This document shows positions 63,908 through 64,000 of a stretch of DNA of 64,000 nucleotides, one piece after another. This stretch comes from Aequorivita sp. CIP111184. GTDB taxonomy: Bacteria; Bacteroidota; Bacteroidia; Flavobacteriales; Flavobacteriaceae. Location: assembly GCF_900489465.1 (NCBI RefSeq), contig NZ_UEFQ01000024.1, forward strand, positions 489,310 to 553,309, read 5' to 3'. How positions within the stretch are numbered: position 1 is the stretch's first letter; each line of letters opens with the position of its first letter. The notes under the pieces were generated by a model. That model was given only the letters and a program-made list of their open reading frames with translations. It was not told the origin of the DNA and did not search any database. Position numbers and translations under genes: made by a program.

Positions 63908-63966
63908 TGAGTAGTGAGTAGTGAGTAGTGAGTAGTGAGTAGTGAGTAGTGAGTAGTGAGTAGTGA
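63890..63966. repeat. Heptamer array (GTAGTGA)x~10
   Basis: About ten nearly perfect GTAGTGA units, the most regular array in the window. It begins inside the LolD-like gene, whose last codons GTA GTG AGT AGT GAG and stop TAG are array sequence. It continues as degenerate units towards the window end. Confidence 0.95.
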
Positions 63967-64000
63967 GGTGTGGGTATTGGGTATGGTGGTGTGGGTTGGG

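Noticed and set aside
1..64000. tRNA and rRNA genes
   Set aside because: I looked for cloverleaf-like and rRNA-like GC-rich segments in the gaps and found none that I could support.

Overview
The window reads as chromosome of a Flavobacteriaceae bacterium (phylum Bacteroidota), probably marine. It is AT-rich and has Bacteroidota-type -7 promoter elements (TAnnTTTG), a PorV/PorQ-family protein, DUF4105, and the gene order recQ / kdsD-tatC-lptB. I cannot name the species.

Layout. 1-10525 is housekeeping and envelope genes: the 3' end of a nucleoid-associated protein, a small lipoprotein, recQ, then kdsD-tatC-CMD protein-lptB, a dead GxxExxY gene, pssA, a PorV/PorQ-like protein and a DUF4105 protein. 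10907-60000 is one polysaccharide locus of about 49 kb. Every gene in it except one small insert lies on the minus strand, so transcription runs from wza at 60000 towards the initiating sugar transferase at 10907. 60282-63907 returns to the plus strand with an ABC-F ATPase, a methyltransferase and a LolD-like ATPase.

How the locus works together. A WbaP/WcaJ-type transferase starts the repeat unit on undecaprenyl phosphate. UDP-GlcNAc dehydrogenase and epimerase (TviB/TviC-like) would supply a UDP-HexNAc-uronic acid, and Gmd plus Fcl supply GDP-L-fucose. I count ten GT4/GT-B-type and seven GT2-type transferases. Two sulfotransferases, an FkbM and three other methyltransferases, an asparagine-synthase-like protein, a WbsX protein and an APH-fold kinase are likely decorators. 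A Wzy/WaaL-like membrane protein, Wzm/Wzt, and Wza/Wzc handle polymerisation and export. The product is predicted to be a sulfated, fucose- and uronate-containing surface glycan.

The most unusual content lies between the genes. Four families of small ORFs each sit with their own repeat family: four-helix-bundle (S23/Avd-like) genes with 7-nt tandem arrays (three copies, one dead); a GxxExxY gene (dead) between inverted CACAAAG repeats; a DUF559 nuclease-fold gene between 160-bp direct repeats; and a GIY-YIG gene inside a field of about 13 elements that have constant TCGAGTG/TATCGAGA ends and variable inverted arms. Several repeats run into coding ends and supply the last codons and stop of neighbouring genes. 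No tRNA, rRNA, CRISPR array, transposase or integrase gene was recognised.
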